A DNA stretch of 64,000 bases from Neospora caninum Liverpool (lineage: Eukaryota > Apicomplexa > Conoidasida > Eucoccidiorida > Sarcocystidae): positions 2,294,001 through 2,358,000 of the forward strand of contig NC_018398.1 in NCBI RefSeq assembly GCF_000208865.1, read 5' to 3'. Position 1 is the first letter of the stretch, and every line of letters begins with the position of its first letter. This document shows, one piece after another, positions 1 through 12,401 of this stretch. A program made the position numbers and the translations under genes. The notes below the pieces were generated by a model that saw nothing but the letters and a program-made list of their open reading frames with translations, had not been told where the DNA came from and did not search any database.

Positions 1-299
1 CCCTCCGCTCTTTTTCGTAGATGGAGAGAAACATCGCTGCGTTTCCTTTGTCGTCTCTGCGCTGCTCAGCAGCTCCTTTGCTCCGGCGTGGAGACACAGC
101 GTGTGTCTCGACGGAAGAAAGATTTCGTCGATTCCCGTCCGTGGTTTTTTCGCTCTTTCGCCTTCCAGGCGAGATCAGAGCCTTCCCTTTCTTCGTCACC
201 TCCACTGGATCCATCCCTGGTCTTCTCCCTTCAGGCCGGAGAGAGCCTCCGGCTGTCTCTTTCGTCTCCGTTCCTTTTCTCTCGCGTTTCCGCTAATGC
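1..299. other. upstream region of the RNA polymerase gene
   Basis: Pyrimidine-rich DNA with short overlapping open frames on both strands and no recognisable domain. It probably holds 5' leader and promoter of the polymerase gene that starts at 300. A TGCATGC motif overlaps the start codon (297-303), a sequence often found in coccidian upstream regions. Confidence 0.4.
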
Positions 300-3200
300 A
301 TGCCTTTGTCGCCCGCAGCGATGCAAACCCTTCTCTCTCTCCGGCCGCCCAGACGGCATCCGTTCGTTTTTGCGGGGCGCGAAAGAAGAATTACAGGAGC
401 ACGGGAGAGAGTGGCGGCTCTCGCTCCGCCCTCGTCGGATCACCGTGACTCTGCGGTGTACGTACACGGGACACGAAGCGCGAGGTCAGGGGCGGAGTCG
501 GCGAAGAGGCAGAGAGCGCAAAGCATCTGTGTCTTGAAGAAGAGAGAGAGAAATGGAGCATCTTCGCCTGCTTCAGCAGGGACCAGAACGCGTCGGGGAG
601 GGAACAACGAGGCGTCGATCCGGCAGAGAGGACGAGTCGAGCAAGACGAGGGGTGGAGGAAACAAGAGACGGATTGCTTCTCGAGTCGCAGGAGACGAGG
701 AGGCATAGTTAGAGAAACACGCGAAAAAGGGAAAGGGAGCGAGACTTCGTCGAGAGCGGAAAGAACTTTGAAAGAAATATGTAGCGCGGCCGCCAATCTC
801 AAGTGTACGTACACCCGTAGCGGAGGACCGGGTGCACCTTCATTCCCTTCGTTTCTTCAATTCTCTGCCCGATGTGTCTCCCGCCTCTCTATCCCCCAAC
901 CGTCTCTTCCATGCATCTCTCGGCAGCTCCCTTCAGGGGTGCTTCCTCCAGCTTCTCTGTCGTCGTTGTTTTCTCCCTCCTTGTCTTCCTCGCGCTTCCT
1001 TTCCCCGTGTTCTCCCTCGGTCTCCTCTTTCTCTCCATCTTTTCCACTTCCCCGTCGCTCGCCAACGTCGCTCGTTTCCTCCGGCTGCGGATCTCCACGG
1101 GGCTCTGCGCCGCGAAGCGCGGATTTTCGTGCAGCACACTTTTTACGAGAGCGCTCAAGGTCTTTCTCATCCTCCTCTGCCAGGGCAGCATCCGAACACT
1201 CTCGTCTCCTCTCTGATGTATCCTGTTCTTTCTTCTCTCGTGACTCCGGCGTTTGCCTAAGTTCTTCCGCTGCATCTGCATCTTTGGCGAGTCCTCCTCC
1301 GTCCCCCTCGTCCTTTCCTTCATGTCCTCCGTATCCTCCTGATTCCGCTTCGTCTCGTTCCTCCACCTCGGAGGCTCCCTTTGATCCCCAACATGAATCG
1401 TTGCTGTCGCCCCGCTCGCCTTCCTACTGGCCCTTCGAGGAAGCCCTCGAGGCCCTCGCGGCCCAAGGTGTACATACACCTGACGAACAGGCTCAAGCCC
1501 TGGGCTTTGCGTCGGCGCCCCACTTGGGTCTCGAGACGCTTCGTCGTCTGTCTCCGCATCAGGAGAAACTTGTTTTCCACTGGCTTCTCACAGGCGACCC
1601 TAGTCCTCCTGCAGATGGGAAATTAAATCCGCCATCCTCCACTTCCCTCTCTCCTCTCGAGTCTGCTTCTTCGCTTTCACTGTCTCCTTCGTCTCCTCCC
1701 GCGACAGTTTCGTCCTGCTCGTCTTCCCCGCCTCCCTCCGCGGGAGTGTCTCCTCCTTCTCTCCCTGCGTGCGTGTTGAGCTGTCTGCACATCCTCGAGG
1801 AAGAGATGCTTCTCAAGGGTCTGGTCATTTCCGATTTGCCCCGGGACGTCTTCTTCTCGCATCTGCGCGAGGCCGCCTTGCCGCAAGAAATCGCCGCCGA
1901 AGAAGCCGACAGACAGAAGAGAGAGGCCAAGGAAAGCCGACGCGAGAAGGCAGGAAGCGAGTGGAGAGATCCCGGAAATTTCGGTGGGCGCTTTGCTCAG
2001 GCGCGGAACCCAAGAACGCAAAGCCCGGGTGTACGTACACCGCAGGCGCAGCTTCGAGACGGGGTCGGCAAGCAAACAGACTTCGGGAAGCCTCATTCTG
2101 AACCAGCGGCAGACTCGACGCGAAGACAAGAGCTCCTCAACGCAGACTGGATTTCTGCAAGAAAAAAAGAAATATACGGGGACAATCCTTATCCTTTCCC
2201 ACTTCGGTGGAAAAACGCTTTTCCGCGCCGTCCGTCGTCTCTCTCCTCTTCTTCCTCTTCTGCTCCCACCTCTTCTGCCGGTGCGTCAGGCGCCTCGTTT
2301 TCGTCTTCTGTTCTCCTGCAAGAGCGCCCTTCGTCCTGTTCTTCTGAGGAGCCGCTTTGCATTTTGGAGAAGCGGCAGATCATCGTGGAGCGCTGTGTGT
2401 GGGCGCGGATGCTGGAGGAAATGGAGGAGCAGAAAGCGTTTCTCGCGGGGTCTCTCGGCTCGTCCGACGGCGCCTCGGAGGCTCTCTCAGTCGATCGCGG
2501 CGTGGCGAAGCGAGTCTGGTATTTCTGGGTCGGTGAGATGCGCACGCGAATCGCAGCACTTCAAGAGGAGCAGCGGGCCCTACTGACTCGTTTCTCTCGC
2601 AAGCTGGCAGCTGACGAGGAGGCCGAGCCTTCCTCCGCGCCCGGCCACGACCGCGACAGCACCGCCCTCGAGACCAACGGCGCTGGCGAGGGCCGAAGCG
2701 GCGACGGTGTGGCGAAGAGGCAAAAGAAACGGAAATCTGAGGAGCGAAATGGTGGTGAGTCTTGTTCTTCTTGGTCGTCGCTCGCGAATGACGGCGACGG
2801 CTTGAAGAAGGAGATTGAAGCCGAGAAGACGCTGTTGCCTCTGGACATTGATCCCACCGTCCTCGCTCTCATCACTGCGCGAACAGCCGTTCAGCTCATA
2901 CTCGTTCCGACTGCGTCGTCCTCGGTGCTGCCAGGGAAGAAGGGACGTGGCCTGGGTGGGGACTTCGCGGGCTCTCTCGAGGACGAGGAAGTCGCGCGGC
3001 ACGTGGAAAGCGAAGAAGGATCGCCACTCGAAACACCCTCGACGGCTGGCCAAGCGCCGACCCGCCTTTTCCCCAGAGAGCGAGAAGATGTGCAAATGCG
3101 CGCCGAGCCGGCGTGGACCGTGGCGGCGCAGCGCCTCGCGGCGAGTCGCGCGGATTCGCCCGACGGCCCGCCCGCAGAGACAGAGCGCGTCCCGTCGAGC

Positions 3201-4159
3201 GGTGAGAAAGGGACAGCAGAGAGCGACCCTGGGAGCGAGGAAACGCCACAGAAAGCTGAAGAGGTGGAGGCAACGGCTGCCGCACTCATTCAGAACAAGA
3301 CGCAGCGGCAAGTGCCGGTGACGCAAATGGCCATGGCGATTGGAAACGCAGTCAACCTGGAAGTCAACGCTCTTCGGTCTGAGAGCTTCTTCCGGGGGGC
3401 GTCTGGCGCGTCTCTCTCGCCCTCGTTCTCTTCCTCGTCGCGTCTCGTCTTGCCGCAGCCAAGGCTCTTCCGCGAGCACGAACTGCTGCGGAAGCGCGCA
3501 GAGGGAAAGACGCTCGATCCGCGCGAGTCTCGAGAGTTGCAGCGCCTCCTCGCGACTCCAAACAGCCACCACGAGATCTGGGATCTCAAGAAGAAGCTGC
3601 AAGTGGGCGGGCTTCTTCTCGGCGTCCTCCTCAGACACGCTTTCGTCGAGGCCGACTTCGCCGCCGCGAAGCGTGAACTCGCGGAGGAGCTGCAGCAGAA
3701 AGAGCGCGAGAAGGAGTTGATCCGACGAGCCCAGGATAAAAAGCAACAGCTGGAGGTAGCGCGCGACAAACGAGCGGGGAACAACGCCACAGACTGTACA
3801 GACACCGGGGACTCGGTAAGGTTGAGGGAAGAGCCGTCCCTCCGAAAAAAGAAGGTTCGCAGGGAACGCCACACTTTTTCTGCCCACTTCGCGAATCGCA
3901 AACCCGGAAAGGCTTGCCGGGACGCACGGGAGCGACACCGGAGAGGAGAAGGGGAAAGAGGGGAGGTCGAGCGTTTCATCCCCAGCGGGGCGGAGACGTG
4001 TGCATCGGTGACTCTGGAAGGAAATAGCAAGGGAATCTGGATGAGGAATGGAAACGCAGTGATCGCCGTTGTAGAAGAGAAAGAGAGACGGGGATAAAGA
4101 GATAAACAGATGGGCAGATCTGGACAGACAGATACACATATATGTGTGTTTCTATACGC

Positions 4160-4194
<35 letters not shown>

Positions 4195-7100
4195 CAAATA
4201 GAGGCCACGCGGGGTTTACGGAGAGGGGCCTACACCTAGACAGGGGAATAGCGACAAACGTTTCGAGAGCAGCAGCGGGCATGGAAGGAAGGTAGAGATA
4301 CCTGGAATGCCCGAGCGGCAAGGAAAGCGACTGCGCATGTAGGTGTGTGTGTGTGTGTCACCGGCGGGTGGAGGCGATGCATTTGTGTATGTCCATGTGC
4401 GTGTCTCGTTCTTCCTGTCCCTGTTTTGTGTCTTGCCCGCGCTCCTCTTTCCCCAGCTGTCTCTGTTTGCCGGATGCTTCTCCACCGGCTGCTGCTCGTT
4501 TCCACTAACCACTTTTTCCGTTGTCTTTGCGCGGTTTTAGGTGCCTAAACACACGGCGGACGCGTTCGCGCACGGGGACCCGCAGGCGACGGGCGGCTGT
4601 GAAAAGAGCGAAAAGGCCAAGCGGAAACGCGGACGACCGAAGCCTCTCTTCGGGACAGCTTTTGACTCCGAAGATTTCGCACATCTCACCGTATATCGGT
4701 CGCGGCGATCTTTCACAAAGGTCAGAGAAGCGGTCACGTGGAAGGAATCTCGACTGTCTTTTCGTCTTCGACGTGGTCGTGTCTATCGCCTCTGGAACTC
4801 CCAGGGTTCGTTATGCTCGCGAAGCGCCGCACCGGTGGTATATGCCGCGTCTTCCAGGTTGAGGCTCCACGCTGTGTTTCTAAGCGCCGTCAGCTCCTTC
4901 AAAAGTCTAGACGGGAACGAACGCTCGAACGGAGACAGCAGCCCCAGTCGCGAGACAGCTCCATTTCGCCAGCGATACGCAGAAACTCATTAAGGCCAGA
5001 CACGCCTCCTTCCTGTGCGGGAGTCGCTCCTTGTCTCCTCACGGTTTTCCGGGTTGAGTCGCCACGAAAGTTCAGGTGCAAGTAGCTTGTGTGGTTTCCT
5101 CGTTTGCTTTTGTTTGGTGTCTCTGTGTTCTTGGTTCTGTTCTCGCGCGCGGCACTTCCACCGCGAGAGACTCCTCGGCTGCGTCCAGGCGGGCCATGCC
5201 TGGCGGCAGCGCGTTCAGGGCGTCGGTGTGTCTCTTTCGCTATCCGCTGTCTCCGGCGCGTGGCGGCGTGCACGGGTCGTCGTTTTTTTCGTGCCTGCAC
5301 TGTCCTGGAAAACGCATGCGCGGGCTTTTTGTGTTTGCCGCATGGGCCGACTGCGTTTCACGCCGCGTCACCCTGTGCTGACGTCTGTGCATGTCTTCCT
5401 CTCAGGTCGAGGTCCCGGCCTTCTTTCACCGAGTCATCTACAATTCCAAAACGCAAAGGTTTCTCGGCGTCATTCAGATGCGTCGCGTGTGCTTCTCGCA
5501 GCTCGTCTCGGGACAAAACTACACGTCCTTCTTTGCTCCTGGAAAGCTCGCTCCACCAGCCCGCGGGAGCTCCGCTTCGCCTCCTGCGTCTTCTCTCCCC
5601 TCCTCTTCTCTGACTTCTCATTCCCCTTCTGCAAGTTCCTCGGGCGGCGCGCCGGCACCGAGCGCATCGAGCAGCTTTCGCACGTTGCCTGCGCCGCCGC
5701 CTCAGGCAGCGTCTCCTTCCTTCTGGCTCTTCCTCAAGTACTTGCCAATGGTGCTTCCTCCCCTGCCTTGGCAGGACTACTCGCGGGGGGCGTACCTGAT
5801 GCTGCGGAATTCCTTCATCCGCGCGGTCTCCTACGGCGAAGTCAAGTCTGCCGGGCGGACCTCGAGGAAGAAGGACGAGGAATCTGACGAAGACGAGGAA
5901 GACGAGGACTCGTCTCTCGCGTCCACCGAGGCGAGGGCCACTCCCGCCGAAACGAGCCCGAAGAAGGGGGAGAAGCGCGCGAAGGGCGGCGGCAAGCGGG
6001 AGAAGATCGCTTTTCTCGGAGGCGCCGGCAGAGTGAAGATGGCGAGAGACTTCCACGCGTACAACACAGCTTTGCCCCGCGCCGTCGTGTCGGCGCTCGG
6101 CGCTCAGGCCTGGCGAATCAACAAGGACGTCTTGAGTGTGATGGAGGCGGCATGGCAGCGTGGGCTCGAGATCGGCCGGTTGCCGCCACGAGACAGCGCA
6201 GCGCTCGACGAAGAGATTCTTCAGTTGCGGAAGGTTGCGACTGATCCGGGTGCGGGCGCAGCGTCTGGGGCGTCATCGGCTGCGAGCATCCGACTGCGTC
6301 ATCTCCTGCAACAGGCTGGCAAGCTTCAGTCGGAGCGACCGTCCTTCCTCCTGAAGCTCCAGGTGGCGAGTTGCTTCCAGAACCTCGACGCGGTCTACTT
6401 CCCCCACAATATCGACTTCCGAGGCAGGTGCTATCCGCTGCCGCCGCACCTGAACCACATGGGCGACGACATTTGCCGCTCACTCCTCGTCTTCGCGGAG
6501 CCGAAGCCGTTGGGTCCGAACGGTCTCGGCTGGTTGAAGGTCCACATCGCGAACTTGTTCGGAGTCAACAAGGTGAGCTTCGCCGATCGCCAAGCCTGGG
6601 TGGACGCGCGCCTCGACCAGCTCCTCCAAGTCGCAGACGATCCACTGAATCCGCGGAGTCTCCACTTGCTGGACCAGGAAGCAGACGATCCGTGGCAGGC
6701 GCTGAGCGCGCTCCTGGAGCTGAAGAAAGTTCTTGCACACGGCGCCGAAAACAGCGCGCAGTTCCTCTCTCGCTTGCCAATCCACCAAGACGGGAGTTGC
6801 AACGGCCTCCAGCACTACGCGGCTCTCGGCCGGGACAGGCGCGGCGGGGAAGCCGTGAACTTGGTTGGCGGCGAGAAGCCCAGAGACGTCTACTCGTTTG
6901 TCCTGGAAGTCGTGAAGCAGCGCGTGCACGCGGACGCTGCGCGGGGGCCGGGGCCCGAGGGCCTCGCGCCCCCGGAGAAACGGCTCGCAGGCCTGCTGAT
7001 GCACCACAACCTCTTGCAGAGAAAAGTGGTGAAGCAGACGGTGATGACGATCTGCTACGGCGTGACAGCGATCGGCGCGCGAGACCAAGTCACCCGCCAG

Positions 7101-7829
7101 CTGGAAGACTTGATTGGCGAGACAGTCGACGAGGCCACGCTGAAGAGTCTAGGTGGCTACTTGTCCCGCGTCGTCCTCTCGTCGATCGGCGAGGTCTTCC
7201 AGAGCGCGATGCGCCTGAAGAAGTGGTTGGACGAAGTCTCCAAGATGCTCAACCGGCTCGGCCTGCCGGTCGCCTGGATGCTTCCGCTGGTCCAGTTTGG
7301 CGCCGAACAACCGTATCGGTCGGGAAAGGCCTTGGAGGTCCGAACCGTGCTTCAGACGCACATTGTGAGAGTCGCGGGCGAAGACACTCCGACCAGTGCG
7401 TCCAAACAACGCCTGGGCTTCCCACCGAACTTCATTCACTCCCTCGATGCCACGCACATGATGCTTACGGCCCGCCGGTGTCTCCTGCGCCGCCCGCCTC
7501 CCCTCGTGCCGCCCTCGTTTTCGGGAGCGGCTGGGGCGGGGCCAGGCGCCTGGACCGCGTGCGCGGAGGCCGAGAATGAGAGTGACTGGCGACCCATGGC
7601 TTTCGCAGCGGTCCACGACTCTTACTGGACGCATGCCGGAGATGTAGACAGAATGCGGACGGTTCTGCGCCAAGAATTCGTGCGCCTGTACTCCCAGCCG
7701 ATCCTCGAAGAGTTCTACGAGGGCCTGCGCGCGCGACTCGGACGCGTCGCCGACGACCTGCCGCCGCCGCCGAGCAAGGGAACCCTCGACATCAACGAAG
7801 TGCTGCACAGCGACTATTTCTTCCACTAG
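300..7829 (+). CDS. mitochondrial T7-like single-subunit DNA-directed RNA polymerase
   Basis: Single-subunit RNA polymerase of the T7/POLRMT family, expected to transcribe the mitochondrial genome. Exons 300-3755, 4541-4720 and 5406-7829 join in phase 0 (donors GTAGCG and GTCAGA, acceptors TTTTAG and CTCAG), giving about 2019 residues against roughly 1230 in human and 883 in T7. The C-terminal exon carries the family's catalytic motifs: motif A QDGSCNGLQ with catalytic Asp at about residue 1674, motif B KVVKQTVMTICYG near 1751, PPNFIHSLDATH, and motif C HDSYW with the second Asp near 1950. It ends in DYFFH, like the aromatic C-terminal foot of T7. The N-terminus (MPLSPAAMQTLLSLRPPRR) is Arg-rich and free of acidic residues, as in a mitochondrial presequence. 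Residues of roughly 30-360 are low-complexity Ser/Arg/Pro sequence, so an undetected intron there is possible. Function is certain, organelle is inferred. Confidence 0.93.
456..467. repeat. 12-bp palindrome GTGTACGTACAC, in coding frame
   Basis: Perfect palindrome read in frame as VYVH within the non-conserved N-terminal part of the RNA polymerase. One of six exact copies found by eye in this window (456, 803, 2029, 45063, 54613, 62044). Confidence 0.9.
803..814. repeat. 12-bp palindrome GTGTACGTACAC, in coding frame
   Basis: Second exact copy. It lies in the same polymerase exon but is read in a different frame, giving CTYT. Confidence 0.9.
1468..1479. repeat. variant palindrome GTGTACATACAC
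   Basis: One-base variant of the dispersed palindrome, read as GVHTP in the polymerase exon. It lies close to the start of the more structured part of the protein. Confidence 0.85.
2029..2040. repeat. 12-bp palindrome GTGTACGTACAC, in coding frame
   Basis: Exact copy in polymerase exon 1, read as GVRTP in a charged linker. Confidence 0.9.
4163..4191. repeat. (TA)n microsatellite in polymerase intron 1
   Basis: About 14 TA units inside the 3756-4540 intron. A (GT)n run follows at 4344-4359 in the same intron. Confidence 0.95.
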
Positions 7830-10047
7830 AGAGAAGATCGTGAAGAGCGAGGCGGGGGAAACGGACACGGCGAGAAAGGACAGCACCAGACGGGCGAGAG
7901 CCGCGAGGCCGCCCCTCCCGGTCGCTTGATTCAGATCATTGCACGGAGCAAACTGGGGGTGGGAAAGACGGGAGCACTGGCCGAGGCAATTGGGCACGCT
8001 GCGATCGAGGAACCATGGATAGGGGTCATCGAGGAGGTGAAGGCAAATGTCGCTCGCTCTCGTAGGCGAGGCCCAGGACCACGCGGCAAGAGGTCGTGTG
8101 CAAGCAACGAGGGTGGGGAGAAAAGTGATGAAACGGCAGGAGCATAGCTCCGTTCACGGCTGTGAGGTGTGGAAGAGGGATACTGACGAATGCGGGGAAA
8201 GGTGAGAAGGGTTTACGGTTTAGGCGTGGAGAGATATGGAACGGATGCCGGGGTGTAAGGAAGTGTGGGGACGCTGGCATGGCGCTCGTCGGGAAGGTGA
8301 CTATCGCTTGTTTGAGGCCGCCTCAGAAAACCACAGAGTCCTCACGAGCCAGGGACACAAAATAAAGGGTTCTCTGGAGAACACGGTTCCGCCACATACC
8401 TCTGTTTAGGGAAGATACGTATGTACGGCAAACGAACAGCCGTGGAAGAACGAGACAAAAAGACAGAACGAGATGCAAGTTTTGAACTTTCGATGTTATC
8501 ACGCTTTCTCTGCCTGGCAGCCTAACAGATAGCCACACGCCCGAGCTGTGGTCGTGGGGGAACGCTGTCGTGGCACCCGTAAACGCTTTACTTTCTAGTC
8601 TGTTCACGTCCTTTCTATTTATTTCCATTCACGTCTGTTTCCTGGATTCCTCAATGGACTGCCGCTCGCCTAAGCGAAAACACGTGTTTGCGCATGTGTG
8701 CGGTCAAGCATTTGGACAGGCATGTGGTGTCTGTTGTTGCATCGACCGTTAGAGTGCTTCCACAACTCTTTTGTCCCATTTTGTCGTGCTGGTTTGCATA
8801 CTTCTTCGACAACAACCTGGGTTGTTCACAGGAGCGAAAGAGTGCCGCCTTCGTAAGTTGATATATCTGCTTCCGACTGCGGGAAATGTCATTCGCACGT
8901 GCGTGGACGGCGATGAAAGAAGTTTTGGTTGTTCCGCAGTGACTCCCAGTTCCTACTTCCCTCCCCGCATAGCTTATCTTCCCCCCTAGTAACTGAAGGC
9001 GTTTCACGTAAGGTCGAGGCCGCGCCCCGGCTGTTCATGTAGCCTTCAAACCCTCGTCTTATACGCCAAGAAGCGTGCTTTAGTCTTCCAACCAGGATAG
9101 ACTTGGTGCAGTTTCTCTAGGGGGGACAAAGAAGGAAATCTCGCGCCGCGCAGGAACGGCTTTTGATAGTCGTACTGGCGGAACGTTCCTTTGAGCCCCT
9201 CTGGCTCTTGGCCATGGTCTCTTTCGTCGCCAGTGTTTTTGCTCCAATCTCCACAGCACTTACAAACAAGCGCAGTCGAAGCCGCGTAGATATGTCAGAT
9301 TGGTGCGAGTCTAGTTTGTGTTTTCTTCAGAGCAACTACGCCTTTCAAAGAAGGGAGCTTGCGTCTTCCACGTGGATTCATTCTTGTTGGGCAATTGATT
9401 TACAACAGCAGTCCAAACCCTCTCTCCAACGCTGATTGCAGTTCCGTACTATTCTACTTTCGAAGTTGTGTATTGTTCCACTGCACTGAATACCGGACCG
9501 TCAGGGCAGTAGCGTCGCACACTGTAAAGAACGAAACCCGAATCGAATCGGCAACTGGGAGGCTCTCTGGTGCTCGGAATCGGATTCCGCCCCGCACCCG
9601 CCGCCTACGGAGACGAGGACGCACCCTCGAGGGGATAAAAACTCTGGGCAAGCGTCCTCACTGGAGGTGTTGCATGCGTGTTTTCCCTCCGTAGGAGTGC
9701 TCAAGGTCATTCAACGTGGCGGCATTTTCTCTGAGCGACTGTGGTTAGCAACAGGACTACGTTGCCTCGGACGATTGAGCAAGACAGGGAGGCAGCATCT
9801 ACCCATATGTTGAGCGCGCAGTTCTCCCTTGTTCGTTTTTACGTGTATAAAGTATCTCATATAAAACAGGCAGTACTGCTATACCGCCGTTCTTCAGGCG
9901 CACTACACTGCAACGGACATGATGCCACAAACATCCAACAACGACTCGATGTGACGTTTTGATGGCTCGACACGCGGAACAAGAAACGACAGCCCCCTTT
10001 GCCAGTTTTCACCGCAGGGCGGCACATATCGGGAATACCATCCGCCA
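7830..10047. other. convergent intergenic region, polymerase to SRS gene
   Basis: 2.2 kb between the 3' ends of the RNA polymerase (+) and the SRS-type gene (-). Short frames only, with no recognisable domain, tRNA or rRNA. It should contain both 3' UTRs; no specific terminator signal stands out. Confidence 0.5.
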
Positions 10048-11738
10048 TTAACCACTGTATGCCCAACCTGTGTAAAGGCACACCACTCCAACCAGGACAA
10101 AAACAGGCAGAGTCGACGCATGGTCTGAAACCCCGTTGTCCACGCCTGTTTGAGGGTCATAGTTGGTGTTGATAACAGTGATCACCACATTGCATATTTG
10201 AGCATCCATAGACTCTGGCAAACAAAGGTAGCCCAGTTTCCTCTCTCTTTTTTTCTGCAATTTTTTGACGCTAAGTGTGTACGCGGGAGTGACGTCCGAA
10301 GTAGAGGATTGATGCTCGTACAGATCCGCGTAAGGAAGCATGGTGTCCAAGGAATGTATGTCCACGTACCCTGGTGGCTCTACATATACATCCAAGATGC
10401 CGGGAGAAAGAAATCTGTCCGGGCCGCAACGAAATGTGAACGACGAGTCGGCCTCATCAATCGTGTGGGCGACGTGTGTCACATCAGATCCGCATTCATC
10501 TGCATCCAGAGACAGAAAGGAGGCAATAAAAAATAGGGCATTTGCGAAATACCATCACGGCGGCCGAATGTCTGTCCTTCATGCACTGCGAACACCTCGC
10601 CCACACATCCTACTCACGTACACGGCAGCATTGTCGTCCCCGTCTGATGTCCAACCGAGGCGTTCCGAGAAACACTTCCGTCGCAATAACTTAGCGCGTA
10701 AAACTCTCGGACGTTCTGCATTGCAAAACGTTTGACTCGAAACACGGTATGCAACCGCAGTGGGACGCACTTTGGAGACTCGCCCACAACCTGTCATCAG
10801 CAGTTCCTGCGGCGAGACACTGACTCCCGGTCGCGCTAGCACGGTCTCGAGAAAGACCCTGGCAACCCTGAGTGCCTACATGGAAATGAAAAACCCACTG
10901 TGCTTGTTCCACGCGACCTGAGGAAGGCAAATCCTTTTGTGTGTGTGGACCGAGGGGCCTCGAGAGCTGCTATCGTTCGGGCTTCAAAGCGCTGCCCGGT
11001 TGGTTCCCCTGGACTCCTCTCCACATCACAGAGCGAAACAAGACACAAATAAAAAGAACTCCTGATCAGACACATGTGGGATGAGACGACTGTGCGAGCA
11101 AAAGACCAAAACTGAGAAATCGGAGAGTGAATATAGGGCGACTTACACTTTGAATCAAACTCCGCGGGCGGCGTCGCTCCCCAAACGGAAACCTGTACCT
11201 GGCACCGTTTTTCTTGATATAGGGCAAACGGTTCCACACCCGTCATTTCATGTCGATGTTTCACATCCCCTGCGGGATTTTCCGACGTGCAAACGAAGTA
11301 CATTGTGTAGGGCCGTTCAGGGAGGGCCTCAGAGGCAGTAATTTTGTACTCGGTGTCCGCCAGCAAGTCTCCAGGGGTTGCGGTTACGGTGACACCGCTG
11401 AGGGGGGACGTTTCCATGCATAGTGAGTCTCGACAATACGATGTGTAGTGTTGCTCGACTTTCGCAGGAAGAACATAGGGCTGGACCGCGCCGCACTTGA
11501 ACGTGACCGCCTCACCCTGCTTCTTTATACGCAGAAGAACCGGGATGCCTTCGTAAGTGCATACATTCGACTTTCCCATGGCTGTGGCGGGCGCTACGAG
11601 CCGAAGGGAAACAGTCAGCAATGTGCACAAAAAAATCACAAAGGACACTCCGGTAGAGCAAAAACGGTTCGGAATCCGTCGGCCGTTCTCCGAAACGGAC
11701 GCCCAGCGCTTGTCTTGCCGCAACGGACTCAACGCCAT
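10048..11738 (-). CDS. SRS (SAG1-related sequence) family GPI-anchored surface protein
   Basis: Two-domain surface antigen of the SRS superfamily, a family restricted to tissue-cyst coccidia and used in host-cell attachment and immune interaction. Exon 1 is 11738-11147 (donor GTAAGT). Exon 2 is 10499-10048 (acceptor TGCAG), joined in phase 1, giving about 347 residues. The ATG at 11738 precedes a hydrophobic signal segment (FVIFLCTLLTVSL). Domain 1 shows the SRS pattern with six Cys, including TFKCG, the LP..PY..FVC block and CQVQV. Domain 2 shows FTFRCG, the LDVYVEPPG strand and GYLCL, but only four Cys. The C-terminus ends in a hydrophobic tail (LPVFVLVGVV) after a small-residue stretch, typical of a GPI attachment signal. 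It is a single gene here rather than part of a tandem cluster. I recognise the family, not the member. Confidence 0.85.
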
Positions 11739-12338
11739 GGCGATGCTCCACACTTGGCAACAGGATCAGCACTGGGCTCCGAGAGTGAAACCGCCGAAAA
11801 GTTGGGCTGTCGTTTTCCACCTAAGGAAAACGGGACATGCAGCGTAGAAGTGCCTGCCTTTCCTTTGCCAAGGCGTAACATTTCCGGCGCCATTCCGTAC
11901 CCGTGGATGTTGTGTCGGAGGGCTGCCCCCGACTCTTCTCACAAGCGGCATCAAACGCTCAGTAGTGTGTCCTCTTCATACAGAAAAAGAATGCATGACC
12001 TCCTTTCTTCGTCGACGAGAGCCAAGTTGTCCAGCAGGCTTTTCCCAAACATTGGCGTCGAAGCCGCCGGGGTGCCGCTGATGCCCAGCGCTGTGTCTTG
12101 TCAGGCGAGCGCACGTTGCCGGGTACAGCGACCCGAACACCCGTCTGGGGGCCGATGGAAAGATCCGCCGGGGGGACTTGTGTGCCCACATGGTTCCCCA
12201 GTTGGGCGGTCCAGTGGGAATCGAATGAGTAAGCCTCTTGCTCCTTTGCCTCGCTCCCTGACCCTTTTGAAAACTGCCGAGGGACGGCTTTTTGGGAGTG
12301 AATGGCCTAACGGGGAGAAGCTTCACGTCGGGGACGGA

Positions 12339-12401
12339 CCGTTCCGCCGGGACGTGTCGGGTAACCCGTTCCGCCGGGACGTGTCGGGTAACCCGTTCCG
12401 C
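12339..12401. repeat. 27-bp tandem repeat, 2.3 copies
   Basis: Unit CCGTTCCGCCGGGACGTGTC plus GGGTAAC. Two identical copies run 12339-12365 and 12366-12392, with a partial third to 12401. On + it could encode PFRRDVSGN twice, but no gene is supported there. Confidence 0.9.

Noticed and set aside
2580..4139. 519-codon open frame on - inside the polymerase gene
   Set aside because: It is antisense to a frame that continues in phase into the polymerase core, and its translation is a low-complexity mirror of it.
6371..7579. 402-codon open frame on + in an alternative frame
   Set aside because: It overlaps the polymerase catalytic motifs in another frame. High GC content keeps shadow frames open.
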